From positions 4,402,001 through 4,466,000 of the forward strand of contig NZ_RAPV01000001.1 in NCBI RefSeq assembly GCF_003610295.1: a stretch of 64,000 nucleotides of DNA, given 5' to 3'. Under the pieces are notes generated by a model. That model saw only the letters and a program-made list of their open reading frames with translations, ran no database searches and had not been told where the DNA came from. This stretch comes from Paraburkholderia sp. BL23I1N1 (GTDB taxonomy: Bacteria; Pseudomonadota; Gammaproteobacteria; Burkholderiales; Burkholderiaceae). This document shows positions 1 to 10,627 of the stretch, piece by piece (position 1 is the stretch's first letter; each line of letters begins with the position of its first letter). A program made the translations under genes and the position numbers.

Positions 1-641
1 CGGCCGTGAAAGGCAATTTGCAGTGTCTCGCGAAAGGTATTGGTAAACAGATGATTCTCGATCATCTGGACGGACATCTTTGCCAGCGCCAGGGTGTGCT
101 GGTGATAGCTGCGATGGTCGCCGGTGACGTCGAGCACGCCGATCAGATCGCCGTACGGATCCAGGATCGGCACGCTGGAACAGGTGAGAAAGCGATTGGC
201 AGCCAGATAGTGCTGTTCGCCATGCACGACTGTCGGACAGCGCTCGGCGAGCGCCGTGCCGATTGCGTTGGTGCCTTGCCGGTCTTCCGCCCAGTTCGCG
301 CCCGGACGCAGCGCGACTTTTTCGGCTCGCCGGAGAAAATCGTCGTCACCGATCGAGTGAAGAATCAACCCTTCAGCGTCGGTCAGCACAATCATGCTCT
401 GCGTGTTGACGATCTGCTCGTGCAGCGTTTCCATCACGGGCGTGGCATGCGCACACAGGACGCGGCTTTGCTCTAGTTTCAAGGTGAGTTCGGCTGCCGG
501 CAGCACGTCGTAATCCGGCCGCATCGCGGCGCTCAATCCGAACGTTTCGGAGCGTTCGTGAGATTTCTGAATCGACGGCGTGAGCCAGCCGGCCTCACGA
601 GTCGCCATTGGCGTTACGGCGTGACCGACATCATCGCGCAT
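1..641 (-). CDS. AcoR-type sigma54-dependent transcriptional regulator, partial (C-terminus outside window)
   Basis: An open frame runs on the minus strand from an ATG at 641 to the window edge, about 213 codons, so only the N-terminal part is visible. A strong ribosome binding site (AGGAGGAGACA) sits directly before the ATG. The visible protein contains a GAF-like sensory domain from about residue 75, with the typical run GTNAIGTAL and a CSSVPILDPYGDLIGVLDVTG stretch shared with AcoR/DhaR-type activators of acetoin, glycerol or alcohol catabolism. The AAA+ and Fis-type HTH domains expected in this family would lie beyond base 1. It is divergent from the USP gene at 1117, with two FNR-type boxes in between. 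The effector cannot be read from the sequence. Confidence 0.8.
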   Translation of the reverse strand, partial: MRDDVGHAVTPMATREAGWLTPSIQKSHERSETFGLSAAMRPDYDVLPAAELTLKLEQSRVLCAHATPVMETLHEQIVNTQSMIVLTDAEGLILHSIGDDDFLRRAEKVALRPGANWAEDRQGTNAIGTALAERCPTVVHGEQHYLAANRFLTCSSVPILDPYGDLIGVLDVTGDHRSYHQHTLALAKMSVQMIENHLFTNTFRETLQIAFHG

Positions 642-871
642 TGTCTCCTCCTGCTGGTCTGCCCCGGTCGCTTCGCCGGAGTCGTGCGGGTACAACTGTG
701 GGTACAACTATAAGCAAATCCTGCGCCAGATCGACTGTAATCGCGCACCGGCAGAACGTCTTCGCCTTTGTTTCGCCGTGACGGGGCGCTCGGATCGAGC
801 CGCTTAGCCGCAGCCGCAGCCGCTCTGGCGATGCGCGATTACGCATATTCATCCCGATACGCGTAGGCGGC

Positions 872-885
872 TTGATTTGAATCAA
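872..885 (-). promoter_or_regulatory. FNR/Anr-type box, upstream of the AcoR-type gene or distal site for the USP gene
   Basis: TTGAT TTGA ATCAA is a perfect FNR-type palindrome in the 475-bp gap between the divergent genes at 641 and 1117. The best minus-strand -10 at the expected distance is GAATAT (845-850), which is poor. The site may serve as a second, upstream site for the + strand promoter 90 bp away. Direction is therefore uncertain. Confidence 0.55.
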
Positions 886-961
886 TGCTGCTGAAATGCG
901 CTGCCGCATCCGCGAAACGTCGGGTTCGCAACCAGGTACGCCAGCGACGGCGTGTACGCCA

Positions 962-1003
962 TTGATACAAATCAATCCAGGCGCGAGGGGAAACGCAGAT
1001 GAT
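962..1003 (+). promoter_or_regulatory. FNR-dependent promoter for the USP gene at 1117
   Basis: A perfect box TTGAT ACAA ATCAA (962-975) is followed by the -10-like hexamer GATGAT (998-1003), 32 bp centre to centre. This fits class II FNR activation with a start of transcription near 1010 and a leader of about 105 nt. Confidence 0.65.
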
Positions 1004-1116
1004 GAATTTGTGATCGCTTTCAGTCCAGGTGGGGCGCGTATTCGCGTAGTTCCCGGCAGCGCGATTGATTCGCCATCGGGGGCGAACTCGTAATCGACTT
1101 ACCAGAGAGGATGGTC

Positions 1117-1575
1117 ATGTACAAAGTTATCCTGGCGGCACTGGATGGCAGCAACGCGTCGAAGGGTGCGTTAAAGGAAGCTATCCGCATGGCGAAGCTG
1201 GTCGACGGCACGATGACAGTGGTGTACGTGCTCGACCGTTTCGCGATGTTTGCCTATTCAGCCAATTACGACCAGTTTGCGATGGTCGAGGCACTACGAG
1301 CTGAAGGCGATCGAATCCTGGCGAATGCGCATAAAGACGCGACGGAGGGCAACGTGGCGTGCAAGGTCGCTATCGCCGAGACGGACAACATCAGCGAAGA
1401 CGTCGCCGGCTGCTTGCTGCGTTACGTACAGGGGCACGACGTGGACCTTGTCGTGATGGGCACCCACGGACGTCGCGCAATGCAACGCATGAAGCTAGGT
1501 AGCGTCGCCGAGCGATTCCTTCGGTTCTCGACCTGCCCGGTGCTGCTGGTTCGTGATACGGCCGTTGCAACTTGA
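1117..1575 (+). CDS. universal stress protein (UspA family), single domain
   Basis: This 152-residue protein is a single USP domain, an adenine-nucleotide-binding Rossmann-like fold acting in the cytoplasm. The N-terminus carries YKVILAALDGS and the C-terminal half carries GTHGRRAMQRMKLGSVAE, the G-2x-G-9x-G(S) signature of ATP-binding USPs. The start at 1117 is preferred over an in-frame ATG at 1111 because the AGAGAGG ribosome site ends at 1110, giving 6-nt spacing. A perfect FNR box lies 140 bp upstream. The protein is very similar in layout to the USP at 39634. The physiological target is unknown. Confidence 0.92.
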   Translation: MYKVILAALDGSNASKGALKEAIRMAKLVDGTMTVVYVLDRFAMFAYSANYDQFAMVEALRAEGDRILANAHKDATEGNVACKVAIAETDNISEDVAGCLLRYVQGHDVDLVVMGTHGRRAMQRMKLGSVAERFLRFSTCPVLLVRDTAVAT

Positions 1576-1770
1576 GCGACATGGAGTTGCCGCCGCGCAG
1601 GTACTTCAGTTCGGGCGGAGTGTGCGCATTAAGGATTTCGTAAGTCGATAAGCAACGTGTGTGCGCATGAAGCGACAGTCTCGCCGCTGCGAAGAACAAC
1701 AGTAGACACCCCACGGGATACTATGCGGATATTCACTCACGAGGTACGCATTTCCCACGAGGACTCCTTC

Positions 1771-2586
1771 ATGCGCTTTCCCCAAAGACGAGCTTTCGCA
1801 TCCATCATTTTGCTCATCGCCACGCAGACTGTTTTTGCGCAAACCCCGAAAACCGTCTTCCTTGAGGACCTGACCTGGACCGAACTGCGCGACCAGATCC
1901 AGACGGGCAAGACCACCATCATCATCCCCATTGGCGGAACCGAGCAAAGCGGCCCCGACGTCGCACTCGGCAAACACAATGCACGCGTCAAGGTGCTGTC
2001 GCAGCGGATCGCGGAGGGCCTTGGCAACGCGATCGTCGCACCGGTCATCGCCTACGTGCCGGAGGGCGGCTACGCTCCGCCGACCTCACACATGCGTTTT
2101 CCCGGCACCATCACCGTGCCGGACGACGTGTTCGAAAAGACGCTCGAATCCGCCGCGAACAGCTTCAAGGTTCACGGCTTTACCAACGTCGTCTTTCTCG
2201 GCGACCACGGCGGCTACCAGAACGACGTCAGACACGTCGTAGCCCAGCTCAACAAGAGCTGGGCCGGCACGAACGCCCGGGCGTTCGTGCCGCCGGCGTA
2301 CTACGGCACGAGCTCGGAGGGCTACGCGCAGATCCTGCGGCAGCACGGCGTCAGCGATGCCGAGATCGGCACGCATGCGGGACTCGCGGATACCTCGCTG
2401 CTGCTGGCGGTAGCACCGCAGATGGTGCGGCTCGAGCGCCTGCGAAGTGGTCCGAAACTGGGACCGGCCGACGGCGTCTATGGCGGCGACCCGCGGCACT
2501 CGAGCGTCGAACTCGGTCAACTGGGCATTGACGCGATTGTGTCGCGGACCATCGATGCCATAAAAAAAGAGACCGCAAGCCGCTGA
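1771..2586 (+). CDS. secreted creatininase-family protein with altered metal ligands
   Basis: The start at 1771 gives a 271-residue protein with a clear signal peptide (basic MRFPQRR, hydrophobic core, cleavage after VFA near residue 23), which suggests export to the periplasm. The rest aligns with the creatininase/amidohydrolase fold by the motifs PIGGTEQSGPD, FLGDHGGYQND and HAGLADTS. Family members usually read EQHGPH..L..D in the first motif and HAGE.ETS in the last, so several predicted metal ligands are replaced here. Enzymatic activity may therefore differ or be lost. An earlier in-frame ATG at 1657 would bury the signal peptide and was not used. The YVTN protein follows 62 bp downstream on the same strand, perhaps as a two-gene unit. 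Confidence 0.78.
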   Translation: MRFPQRRAFASIILLIATQTVFAQTPKTVFLEDLTWTELRDQIQTGKTTIIIPIGGTEQSGPDVALGKHNARVKVLSQRIAEGLGNAIVAPVIAYVPEGGYAPPTSHMRFPGTITVPDDVFEKTLESAANSFKVHGFTNVVFLGDHGGYQNDVRHVVAQLNKSWAGTNARAFVPPAYYGTSSEGYAQILRQHGVSDAEIGTHAGLADTSLLLAVAPQMVRLERLRSGPKLGPADGVYGGDPRHSSVELGQLGIDAIVSRTIDAIKKETASR

Positions 2587-2648
2587 GGTATCCGACAGAC
2601 TCCCGACTTCGTCTCCGATCACTCAATCACTCGATAACGGAATTCGCC

Positions 2649-3821
2649 ATGCAATTGTGTGCTCACCGCTTTTCGCGCGTTGCAACGGCCGTCGCCGTCG
2701 CGCTGGCCGGTTTCTGTGCGGCCGGCACTGCGTCGGCGGCATCAGCTGTCACCACGGTGGCCGGCATGCCGCCCGTGGTGAACCCCGATAACCTGTACAG
2801 CGAAGCGGGCGCCGGCCATATGAGCGCCGCGGTCACCAGCGCGCTACCGCGCGTCTATGTGCCGAACCTGCGTTCGAATGATGTCTACGTGATCGATCCG
2901 GCCACGCTGAAGGTGGTCGACAGGTTTCACGTCGGCTTCAGTCCACAGCACGTCGTCCCTGCATGGGATCTGCAGACGCTGTGGGTGGCCAACAACGCCG
3001 AAGGTCGCCCCGACGGCAGCCTGACCCCGATCGATCCGAAGACCGGTCATCCCGGCAACGCGATCATGGTCGACGATCCGTACAACATGTACTTCACACC
3101 GGACGGCAAAGAGGCGATCGTGGTGGCCGAAGCACACGCGCGACTGGACTTTCGCGATGCGCACACGATGGCGCTGAAATCGAGTCTTGAAGCGCCTCAG
3201 TGCAAAGGCATCAATCACGCCGATTTCTCGATCGACGGCAAGTACGCGCTCTTTACCTGCGAGTTCGGCGGCAAGCTGGCCAAGATCGATCTCGTCAACC
3301 GCAAGGTCGTGGGCTACCTCGAACTCGACCGGAAGGGCATGCCGCAAGACATCCGCATCGCGCCGGACGGCAAGGTGTTCTATGTTGCCGACATGATGGC
3401 CGACGGCGTCTACGTGATCGACGGCGACAGCTTCACGAAGATCGGCTTCATCAAGACCGGCGTCGGTACGCACGGCCTGTACCCGAGCCGCGACGGCACC
3501 CGGCTCTATGTGTCCAACCGTGGCTCCAATCGCGTGCACGGACCGAAACATGGCAAGGGTAGCGTCTCGGTGATCGACTTCGCGACGCGCAAGGTCGTCG
3601 CGAATTGGCCGATTCCGGGCGGCGGCAGTCCCGACATGGGTAATGTCAGTGCGGATGGCACGATGCTGTGGCTGTCCGGTCGCTTCGATGACGTTGTCTA
3701 CGCGATCGATACGAAGACCGGCTCGGTCAAATCCATTCCGGTTGGCGCGGAACCGCACGGGCTTACCGTCTGGCCGCAGCCGGGGCGTTATTCACTTGGG
3801 CACACCGGAAATATGCGTTGA
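2649..3821 (+). CDS. exported YVTN-family beta-propeller protein
   Basis: This 390-residue protein has an N-terminal signal peptide ending in an Ala-rich segment (ASA near residue 30). It is followed by repeated beta-propeller blades of the YVTN/NHL-like type, such as RVYVPNLRSNDVYVIDPATL, VFYVADMMADGVYVIDGD and RLYVSNRGSNRV. Proteins of this kind fold as seven-bladed propellers in the periplasm and often sit beside redox or binding partners. No catalytic motif is evident, so a specific function is not assigned. It follows the creatininase-like gene and is convergent with the broken DUF1275 gene. Confidence 0.8.
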   Translation: MQLCAHRFSRVATAVAVALAGFCAAGTASAASAVTTVAGMPPVVNPDNLYSEAGAGHMSAAVTSALPRVYVPNLRSNDVYVIDPATLKVVDRFHVGFSPQHVVPAWDLQTLWVANNAEGRPDGSLTPIDPKTGHPGNAIMVDDPYNMYFTPDGKEAIVVAEAHARLDFRDAHTMALKSSLEAPQCKGINHADFSIDGKYALFTCEFGGKLAKIDLVNRKVVGYLELDRKGMPQDIRIAPDGKVFYVADMMADGVYVIDGDSFTKIGFIKTGVGTHGLYPSRDGTRLYVSNRGSNRVHGPKHGKGSVSVIDFATRKVVANWPIPGGGSPDMGNVSADGTMLWLSGRFDDVVYAIDTKTGSVKSIPVGAEPHGLTVWPQPGRYSLGHTGNMR

Positions 3822-3841
3822 TCAGTGACTGGCCACTGGGC

Positions 3842-3882
3842 TGCGCCCCCTATCGATCTATCCGGTGCGAAATAGGGGCGCA
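3842..3882. terminator. hairpin between convergent genes, possible bidirectional terminator
   Basis: TGCGCCCCCTAT (3842-3853) pairs with ATAGGGGCGCA (3872-3882) with one bulged C. An A6 run (3887-3892) on the + strand gives U6 ahead of the hairpin on the minus transcript, not after it, so this is not a canonical intrinsic terminator in either direction. Confidence 0.4.
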
Positions 3883-3896
3883 TTACAAAAAATACG

Positions 3897-4651
3897 CTAC
3901 CGCCGCTGCGCGAACATATCGTCGACGACCGGAACAGCGGCGAGAGTAAGCAGCACGATAGCAAGGGGAATGGTCGCCATAAACCCCAAGTGCTTGAAGC
4001 CTATGGCGCCTGCCAGGCCGCCTGCGAGGAACGACAATAAAATAGTGATCCGAGAAGTCGCAGTTTCTGGCGATCTGCACGGACTGCGCCCCCGGTCGTT
4101 GCTCCGAGGTCTCCAACGTTCCAGTAAAAAAGCTTGCCTTGTTCGATGCCGATATCGGTCACGAGACCGGTGACGTGCGTCGTGCGGATCTCCGCCTTTG
4201 AGATCTTTGTGATCATGGCGTTCTGCAGACCCATTACGTAGCACAGAAGACAGACGGTCACCGGCACGAAGAGCACGCGATGGGTCTCGAGATTCGTGTC
4301 GATCAGGCCAAAGCAGAGGAGCAGCGTAGCCTCGAGCATCAACGGCATCGCATAGAGGCTGTGCATTTGCCGGCGACGCCCCCAGTTGATCATAATTGCA
4401 GAGGTGGCGGCCCCGAAAAGGAATGACAACAGCGAACTCAATCCCGCAACGACTGCATTGATTTCGCCGAGCGTGAGGTTGTCGGCGAGTGACGACACAA
4501 CGCCGGACATGTGAGATGTGTATTGCCCCACAGCGAGGAATCCGCCGGCGTTGGCCGCACCGGCGACGAAGGCTAGCGATCGTCCGAGGCGGAGATTCGC
4601 CGCGTCGCTGCGCTCAGGTTTCGTGAATCCTCGAAGATAGTTGATCGGCAT
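3897..4651 (-). pseudogene. DUF1275 / YoaK-family membrane protein, single frameshift
   Basis: The upstream frame starts at 4651 (MPINYLRGF) and encodes the family-typical GAANAGGFLAVGQYTSHMSG and VTDIGIEQGKLFYWN segments. It then runs off after KLRLLGSLF. The rest of the protein, including FLAGGLAGAIGFKHLGF, is in another frame and ends at 3897. Adding one T to the run of four at about 4036-4041 restores a continuous 251-residue reading frame of about six membrane segments, the usual family length. This is either a real inactivating mutation or a homopolymer sequencing error. The function of the family is unknown; members are inner-membrane proteins. Confidence 0.8.
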
Positions 4652-5148
4652 GCCAATCTTTATCCGTGTGAGCGGCGGCACGCCGGCCGCCGCTTGTTTC
4701 AGGCCCCGCGCAGGCCCTGAGTGACCGTCACGGTCACATCGATTTCCTGAACGACGGATCCCACTGGCAGCACCGTGCGTCCGTGCGCCTCGTTGATGAT
4801 CTCCGCCGCGGACAGATAGAACGCCAGAAGTGCCGTCACCAGGCCGAGATAACCTCCGGCATGGTGCAGCCATTCAAGGCCAGTCCATTCGCTCGCCGCA
4901 AGCACGAAGAAAGTCACCCACAAAGATAGAAACACCAGTTGCAACGCGCGCGGCGCACGCCATGTGGCGACCCACATATAAAGCGTGAACACGCCCCACA
5001 GGAACAGATACCACCCGATGAACGCCGCAGGCACAGTACCGTGCAGGAACAGCACGAAGAGGGCGAAGGACCACCAGAACGCACCATAGCTCAGAAAGGC
5101 CGTCGCGCCAAACGTATTGCCGCGCGGTATTTCCATGAGTCCGGCTAG

Positions 5149-6674
5149 GAGCGTGCGCGGCAGAAGTCTGATGTCATCCGGTCGGGCACGGTAAACGTTG
5201 TTAGCAGATGACAACAAGCTATCTCCCCTACGAGCCGCAGCAGCAGATGTTGCTGCCCCACGCGCTGCAAGACTGGCTGCCCGAAGGGCACCTTGCCTAC
5301 TACATCAGCGACACGGTGGACTCACTCGACCTCTCCGCTTTCCATGCGCGGTATGCCGGCGGTGGTCAGCGCAACCAGCCCTTTCATCCGGCGATGATGG
5401 TGAAGGTGCTCGTGTACGGCTATGCGACCGGCGTGTTCTCGTCGCGCAAGCTGGCCAGGAAGCTGCATGAGGATGTCGCGTTCCGGGTCCTGGCGGCGGG
5501 CAACTATCCGGCGCACCGGACGCTGTGCGACTTCCGCGCCTTTCACCTCAAAGAACTGTCGGACCTGTTTGTGCAGGTGGTGAAACTGGCCAGGGAGTGC
5601 GGACTGATCAGGCTCGGGACGATTGCCGTTGACGGCACGAAGATCAAGGCCAATGCCTCGCGCCACAAGGCGATGAGCTACGACCGGATGAAGAAAGCCG
5701 AGCTTGAACTGAAAGAACAGATCGATGCGCTGCTGGCAAAAGCGAAAGTGGCCGATGACGCTGAGAAGAACGAGCCTGAACTCGATATTCCGGCCGAGAT
5801 CACGCGGCGCGAGGACCGGCTTGCGGTCATCCGTGCTGCGCGTGCGCGTCTGGAAGAGCGCCAGCGCCAGGCCGATATCGCGCGTGGTCGTAGCGACGAC
5901 GACACGCCGCCGGACGGCGGCGACAAGCCGAAAAAGAAGTCGCGCTTCAAGTACAGGTTCGGCGAGCCCAAGCCCGACGCCCAGGAGAATTTTACTGACC
6001 CGGAAAGCCGGATCATGAAGCACGCCGGCGGCGGCTTCGACTATTCCTACAATGCCCAGGCTGCCGTCGACGACACGGCCCACATCATCGTCGCGGCCGA
6101 ACTGGGTAACAGTGCCGCCGACAGCGGCCAGTTGCCAGGCGTTCTTGCTGCCGTGCTGCGTGACGCTGGCGCCAATCCCAGGCAAGTCCTTGCCGACGCG
6201 GGCTACCGGTCGGAAGCGACGTTCGAGCAATTGCGCGAGCATCCCGCCGAGCTGATTGTGGCGCCCGGACGCGAGGGCAAGAAAGATGTGAGGGTCGATG
6301 CCCTGAAGCGCCCGCTGTGCGCCGCGATGGCAGAAAAGTTTACCTCTGCGCAAACTCAGGCGGCCTATCGAAAGCGCAAATGGCTGTCCGAACCGCCGAA
6401 TGCCTGGGTAAAAAGCGTTCTCGGATTTCGACAATTCAGCATGCGCGGACTGGCCAAGGCTCAGGCCGAGTGGAAGCTCGTCTGCGTGGCGCTGAACCTG
6501 CGCAGAATGTCGAAAATGAAACTTGCGTAAGCCCGGAAGGGGGCAAGTTTGCCTGATTTCGCCCCCGGGCAAACCATTTTTGCGCGCACTGGCGGGCAAA
6601 ACTGCAATCGCAGTTGACGCCGCCCGATCTGGCGTCAACTCCGGAGGCTCAAATTCTGTCTGCCGCGCGGACTC
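5149..6674 (+). mobile_element. IS1182-type insertion sequence with CTAG target duplication
   Basis: The 1526-bp element is bounded by imperfect terminal inverted repeats: left GAGCGTGCGCGGCAGA, right (reverse complement) GAGTCCGCGCGGCAGA, matching at 13 of 16 positions. Direct CTAG copies flank it at 5145-5148 and 6675-6678. It carries one transposase gene in the + direction, opposite to the satP gene it interrupts. Exact restoration of satP on excision confirms both boundaries. Confidence 0.92.
5208..6530 (+). CDS. IS1182-family transposase
   Basis: This 440-residue protein has the N-terminal LPYEPQQQMLLPHALQDWLPEGHLAYY-type region (given here only as a landmark of the DUF772 domain, about residues 5-90), the first acidic motif in the GTIAVDGTKIKANAS segment near residue 140, and a C-terminal DDE-type domain with VLADAGYRSEATFEQL and RKRKWLSEPPNAWVKSVLGFRQF. 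The middle holds a charged, probably coiled linker (residues 170-245). The reading frame is complete, so the element could still be mobile. The start lies 59 bp inside the left end of the element. Confidence 0.93.
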   Translation: MTTSYLPYEPQQQMLLPHALQDWLPEGHLAYYISDTVDSLDLSAFHARYAGGGQRNQPFHPAMMVKVLVYGYATGVFSSRKLARKLHEDVAFRVLAAGNYPAHRTLCDFRAFHLKELSDLFVQVVKLARECGLIRLGTIAVDGTKIKANASRHKAMSYDRMKKAELELKEQIDALLAKAKVADDAEKNEPELDIPAEITRREDRLAVIRAARARLEERQRQADIARGRSDDDTPPDGGDKPKKKSRFKYRFGEPKPDAQENFTDPESRIMKHAGGGFDYSYNAQAAVDDTAHIIVAAELGNSAADSGQLPGVLAAVLRDAGANPRQVLADAGYRSEATFEQLREHPAELIVAPGREGKKDVRVDALKRPLCAAMAEKFTSAQTQAAYRKRKWLSEPPNAWVKSVLGFRQFSMRGLAKAQAEWKLVCVALNLRRMSKMKLA

Positions 6675-6965
6675 CTAGCATCTGTGCTGTGCCGCCATAA
6701 GCGAAAGCGACGGCGAGCACCATGCCCATCGCAGTGCCGCTGAACCAACCGGCATTAATCATACTGAGCAGCCAGGTCGTCAAGGCAAAACCGGCCAGGC
6801 CGAGTGCAGCCGGATTAGGGGCTTTGATATTCATGATGAATTCCTCATGCAGAAAGAAGTACAGGTCGATTGCGCGGCTGTCCTTAAGACAGGCGCCGCG
6901 CATCGGCCACAACAGGATCGAGCGTCTGAACGCCGGAGCGCCGGAGAGGCGCACCGCCGGACCGT

Positions 6966-8942
<1,977 letters not shown>

Positions 8943-9128
8943 GCATAGTCTCCTCTTGGGGGTTATGGCGGCGACCACGCATCGACAGCGTGGTCACTTG
9001 AGATGGCTCTTGATGGCCATGATGCGTACACCGATGCGTCTGGGAGTCTGGTGCGAGAACGGCGACGGCTGCCAGGCAGATACGACGGAACGGGGGCCGA
9101 TGATGACTCAGCGTGGGTGTGTGTAACG

Positions 9129-9169
9129 ACTATGACGGTCTGGCCGACGATGCACTTGATTCACATCAA
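9129..9169 (-). promoter_or_regulatory. FNR-dependent promoter toward acs
   Basis: A perfect box TTGAT TCAC ATCAA (9156-9169) has, on the minus strand, a -10-like CATAGT (9129-9134) exactly 31 bp away centre to centre. The predicted leader to the acs start is about 180 nt. The 443-bp gap between acs and the gene at 9386 holds this site, a second box at 9273, and nothing else recognised. Confidence 0.6.
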
Positions 9170-9272
9170 GAGATGAGTTGCGCCGAGTGCTGGTCGTCTT
9201 TCTGCTGATGGATGGCCCGTCAACGTTGCAAGGCGCTTGCATCGCGTGCGCGTGATGCGGCGCTTCCAGACC

Positions 9273-9313
9273 TTGATGCAAATCAATCGCAATACCTCGA
9301 TTGGGTCGATGAT
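9273..9313 (+). promoter_or_regulatory. FNR-dependent promoter toward the small membrane protein gene
   Basis: A perfect box TTGAT GCAA ATCAA (9273-9286) with GATGAT (9308-9313) 31 bp downstream centre to centre. The predicted leader is about 66 nt to the start at 9386. Confidence 0.6.
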
Positions 9314-9385
9314 GAATGCGTCATTGACGGCGCGCGAATTGCCACATCGATTTGAAACGACGTGCATTGAGCCGAGGGAGGAATT

Positions 9386-9577
9386 ATGGTCCGGACAGAA
9401 TCAAGAATCATCTTTGCGACGGTTGCCGTCTTTATCGCGTTAGCAGGCCTCGCGGGATTAATCCGTGGGCTGCTGTTCGATAGCGCGGACTTCATTCGTT
9501 TCGGCGCGGCCGGGCTTGTTGCCGGTGTTGCCTGTTTCGTCCTGCTGCTTAACCTTACAGCGGGCGACGACTCCTAG
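9386..9577 (+). CDS. small two-helix membrane protein
   Basis: This 63-residue protein has a strong ribosome site (GAGGGAGGAATT) before the ATG. It consists almost entirely of two hydrophobic segments, about residues 8-27 and 36-57, joined by a short loop with LLFDSADFIRFG, ending in an acidic tail GDDS. It therefore most likely sits in the inner membrane. No family is recognised. Its own FNR-type promoter suggests a role at low oxygen, but no function is assigned. Confidence 0.7.
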   Translation: MVRTESRIIFATVAVFIALAGLAGLIRGLLFDSADFIRFGAAGLVAGVACFVLLLNLTAGDDS

Positions 9578-9693
9578 TAGGCCGCTGAAAGGCACGCGGA
9601 TGCGATGGCGCCGTATGTGGCGCTGGGAGGAGGCTGGGATAGCACGCGATGAGCCGCGATGATGCGGTAATGCGATAATGCGGGTTGATCGCT

Positions 9694-10170
9694 TCAGGCT
9701 TTGGCCGTGCCGCACGCCGGAGTCGGCGTATCCGATGACGCCGCGCGCTCATCTGGTTCGAGTCGCAAAGCGCCCCAGCCGAGTGGTGCAAACACGTGAC
9801 CGCCCGCAAGTTCGACCTGCTCCACAAATGACTCAAGCGTGACGCCCGCCATGATGTGGATCGGTGCATTACTGACAAAACTTTGCGTGCGCAGCCATGG
9901 CACCTCGCCGCGATTGATTTCGTTGACGCTGCGTTCCTTGCAGTCGTAGCCGCGATCGGGCGTATACAGCGGGCCATCGTAAGCGACGGTCAGGATCTGC
10001 TCGGGACTGTCGGTATAAGGGGCACCGGCGTGCTGTTGATAAGGCACGCGTTCCCAGCCGTCGCCCCATTGCTGGTCGAGCGGCAAACGCGTGAAATAGG
10101 CCCATGGCGCGCGTACGAAGCAGAGTCCGCACGCATGACGCACGCCGTCCAGATTAGCGGTCATTCCCAC
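9694..10170 (-). CDS. hypothetical protein, last gene of a cytochrome c unit
   Basis: The frame of 158 residues starts with GTG at 10170, preceded by GAGGAG at 5-nt spacing; an ATG two codons later is an alternative. The protein is soluble, rich in Trp, Tyr and Pro, with a CGLC pair near residue 14-17 and another Cys at CKERS. No family is recognised. It is the third gene of a minus-strand unit behind an FNR promoter, 36 bp after the gene at 10207-10581. The CXXC could bind metal or take part in redox chemistry; this is only a guess from context. Confidence 0.65.
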   Translation of the reverse strand: MGMTANLDGVRHACGLCFVRAPWAYFTRLPLDQQWGDGWERVPYQQHAGAPYTDSPEQILTVAYDGPLYTPDRGYDCKERSVNEINRGEVPWLRTQSFVSNAPIHIMAGVTLESFVEQVELAGGHVFAPLGWGALRLEPDERAASSDTPTPACGTAKA

Positions 10171-10206
10171 GGTAGCTCCTCATCCTGTTGGTCGTGTCGA
10201 CAATGC

Positions 10207-10581
10207 TTACGGGTTGTCGTCGGCGGCGAATATACCGTCTTCCGGCTCGGTGTTCTCGTTGTCGACACATTGCACGTGCCAGTGGCCCGTTATCAGCGAT
10301 CTGCCAGAGTCGGCGCACCATTGTGCGCGTCCGGTTTCACCTTCGAATGGTCCAGACGAGGTGTTCAGATCGAGCCCTTCGAGTACGCAGCAGGGTGTGG
10401 AATCGTGCGGCCCGCAGACAAGCGTGTTGCCGCAATCGACGTGCAAGGCGCCCCATTCAGGTAAATCGAGTCCCATATGACCCTCGCGCGACCATTGGCG
10501 TTTTTCATTGTCGAGCCACAGGATGACGAATGCCATTGGATTGACACGGTCGAACGTGTCGAGGTGGATGGTGAGGCGCAT
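10207..10581 (-). CDS. hypothetical Cys/His-rich protein in cytochrome c unit
   Basis: The 124-residue frame begins at 10581 (MRLTIHLDTFDR) after an ACGGAGAA ribosome site; a longer in-frame start at 10614 lacks one. The sequence contains several Cys (HVDCGNTLVCGPHDSTPCCVLEG, then WCADSG and HVQC) and His residues, with no signal peptide or membrane segment. The pattern could suit metal binding, but no domain is recognised. It lies 46 bp downstream of the cytochrome gene and 36 bp upstream of the next hypothetical gene, so the three are probably one transcript. Confidence 0.65.
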   Translation of the reverse strand: MRLTIHLDTFDRVNPMAFVILWLDNEKRQWSREGHMGLDLPEWGALHVDCGNTLVCGPHDSTPCCVLEGLDLNTSSGPFEGETGRAQWCADSGRSLITGHWHVQCVDNENTEPEDGIFAADDNP

Positions 10582-10627
10582 GAGGTTCTCCGTACATGCC
10601 GCGAACATGGGCAAACGAACTGGACCG

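Larger units (their letters stand above)
4699..6834 (-). pseudogene. satP: SatP/YaaH-type acetate transporter split by an insertion sequence
   Basis: The 5' part starts at 6834 (MNIKAPNPAALGLAGFALTT, ribosome site GAGGAA) and runs to GGTAQML. The 3' part resumes at 5144 with AGLMEIPRGNTFGATAF and ends at 4699. Removing 5149-6674 and one copy of the CTAG duplication rejoins the two parts perfectly in frame, giving 201 residues, close to the usual length of acetate/succinate:H+ symporters of the GPR1/FUN34/YaaH family with six membrane helices. It lies 131 bp downstream of acs on the same strand, so an acs-satP acetate uptake and activation unit has lost its transporter. A residual short product from the 3' part is unlikely to work. 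Confidence 0.92.

Noticed and set aside
631..975. Minus-strand frame across the region between the AcoR-type gene and the USP
   Set aside because: It covers both FNR boxes, has no ribosome site and no similarity to known proteins.
4672..4693. GC hairpin GCGGCGG/CCGCCGC after satP
   Set aside because: No T-run follows on the minus strand and GC-rich repeats of this kind are common by chance in this genome.
5322..6638. Long open frame antisense to the IS1182 transposase
   Set aside because: It is the mirror of a high-GC coding frame, has no recognisable domain, and the + strand frame is a clear transposase.
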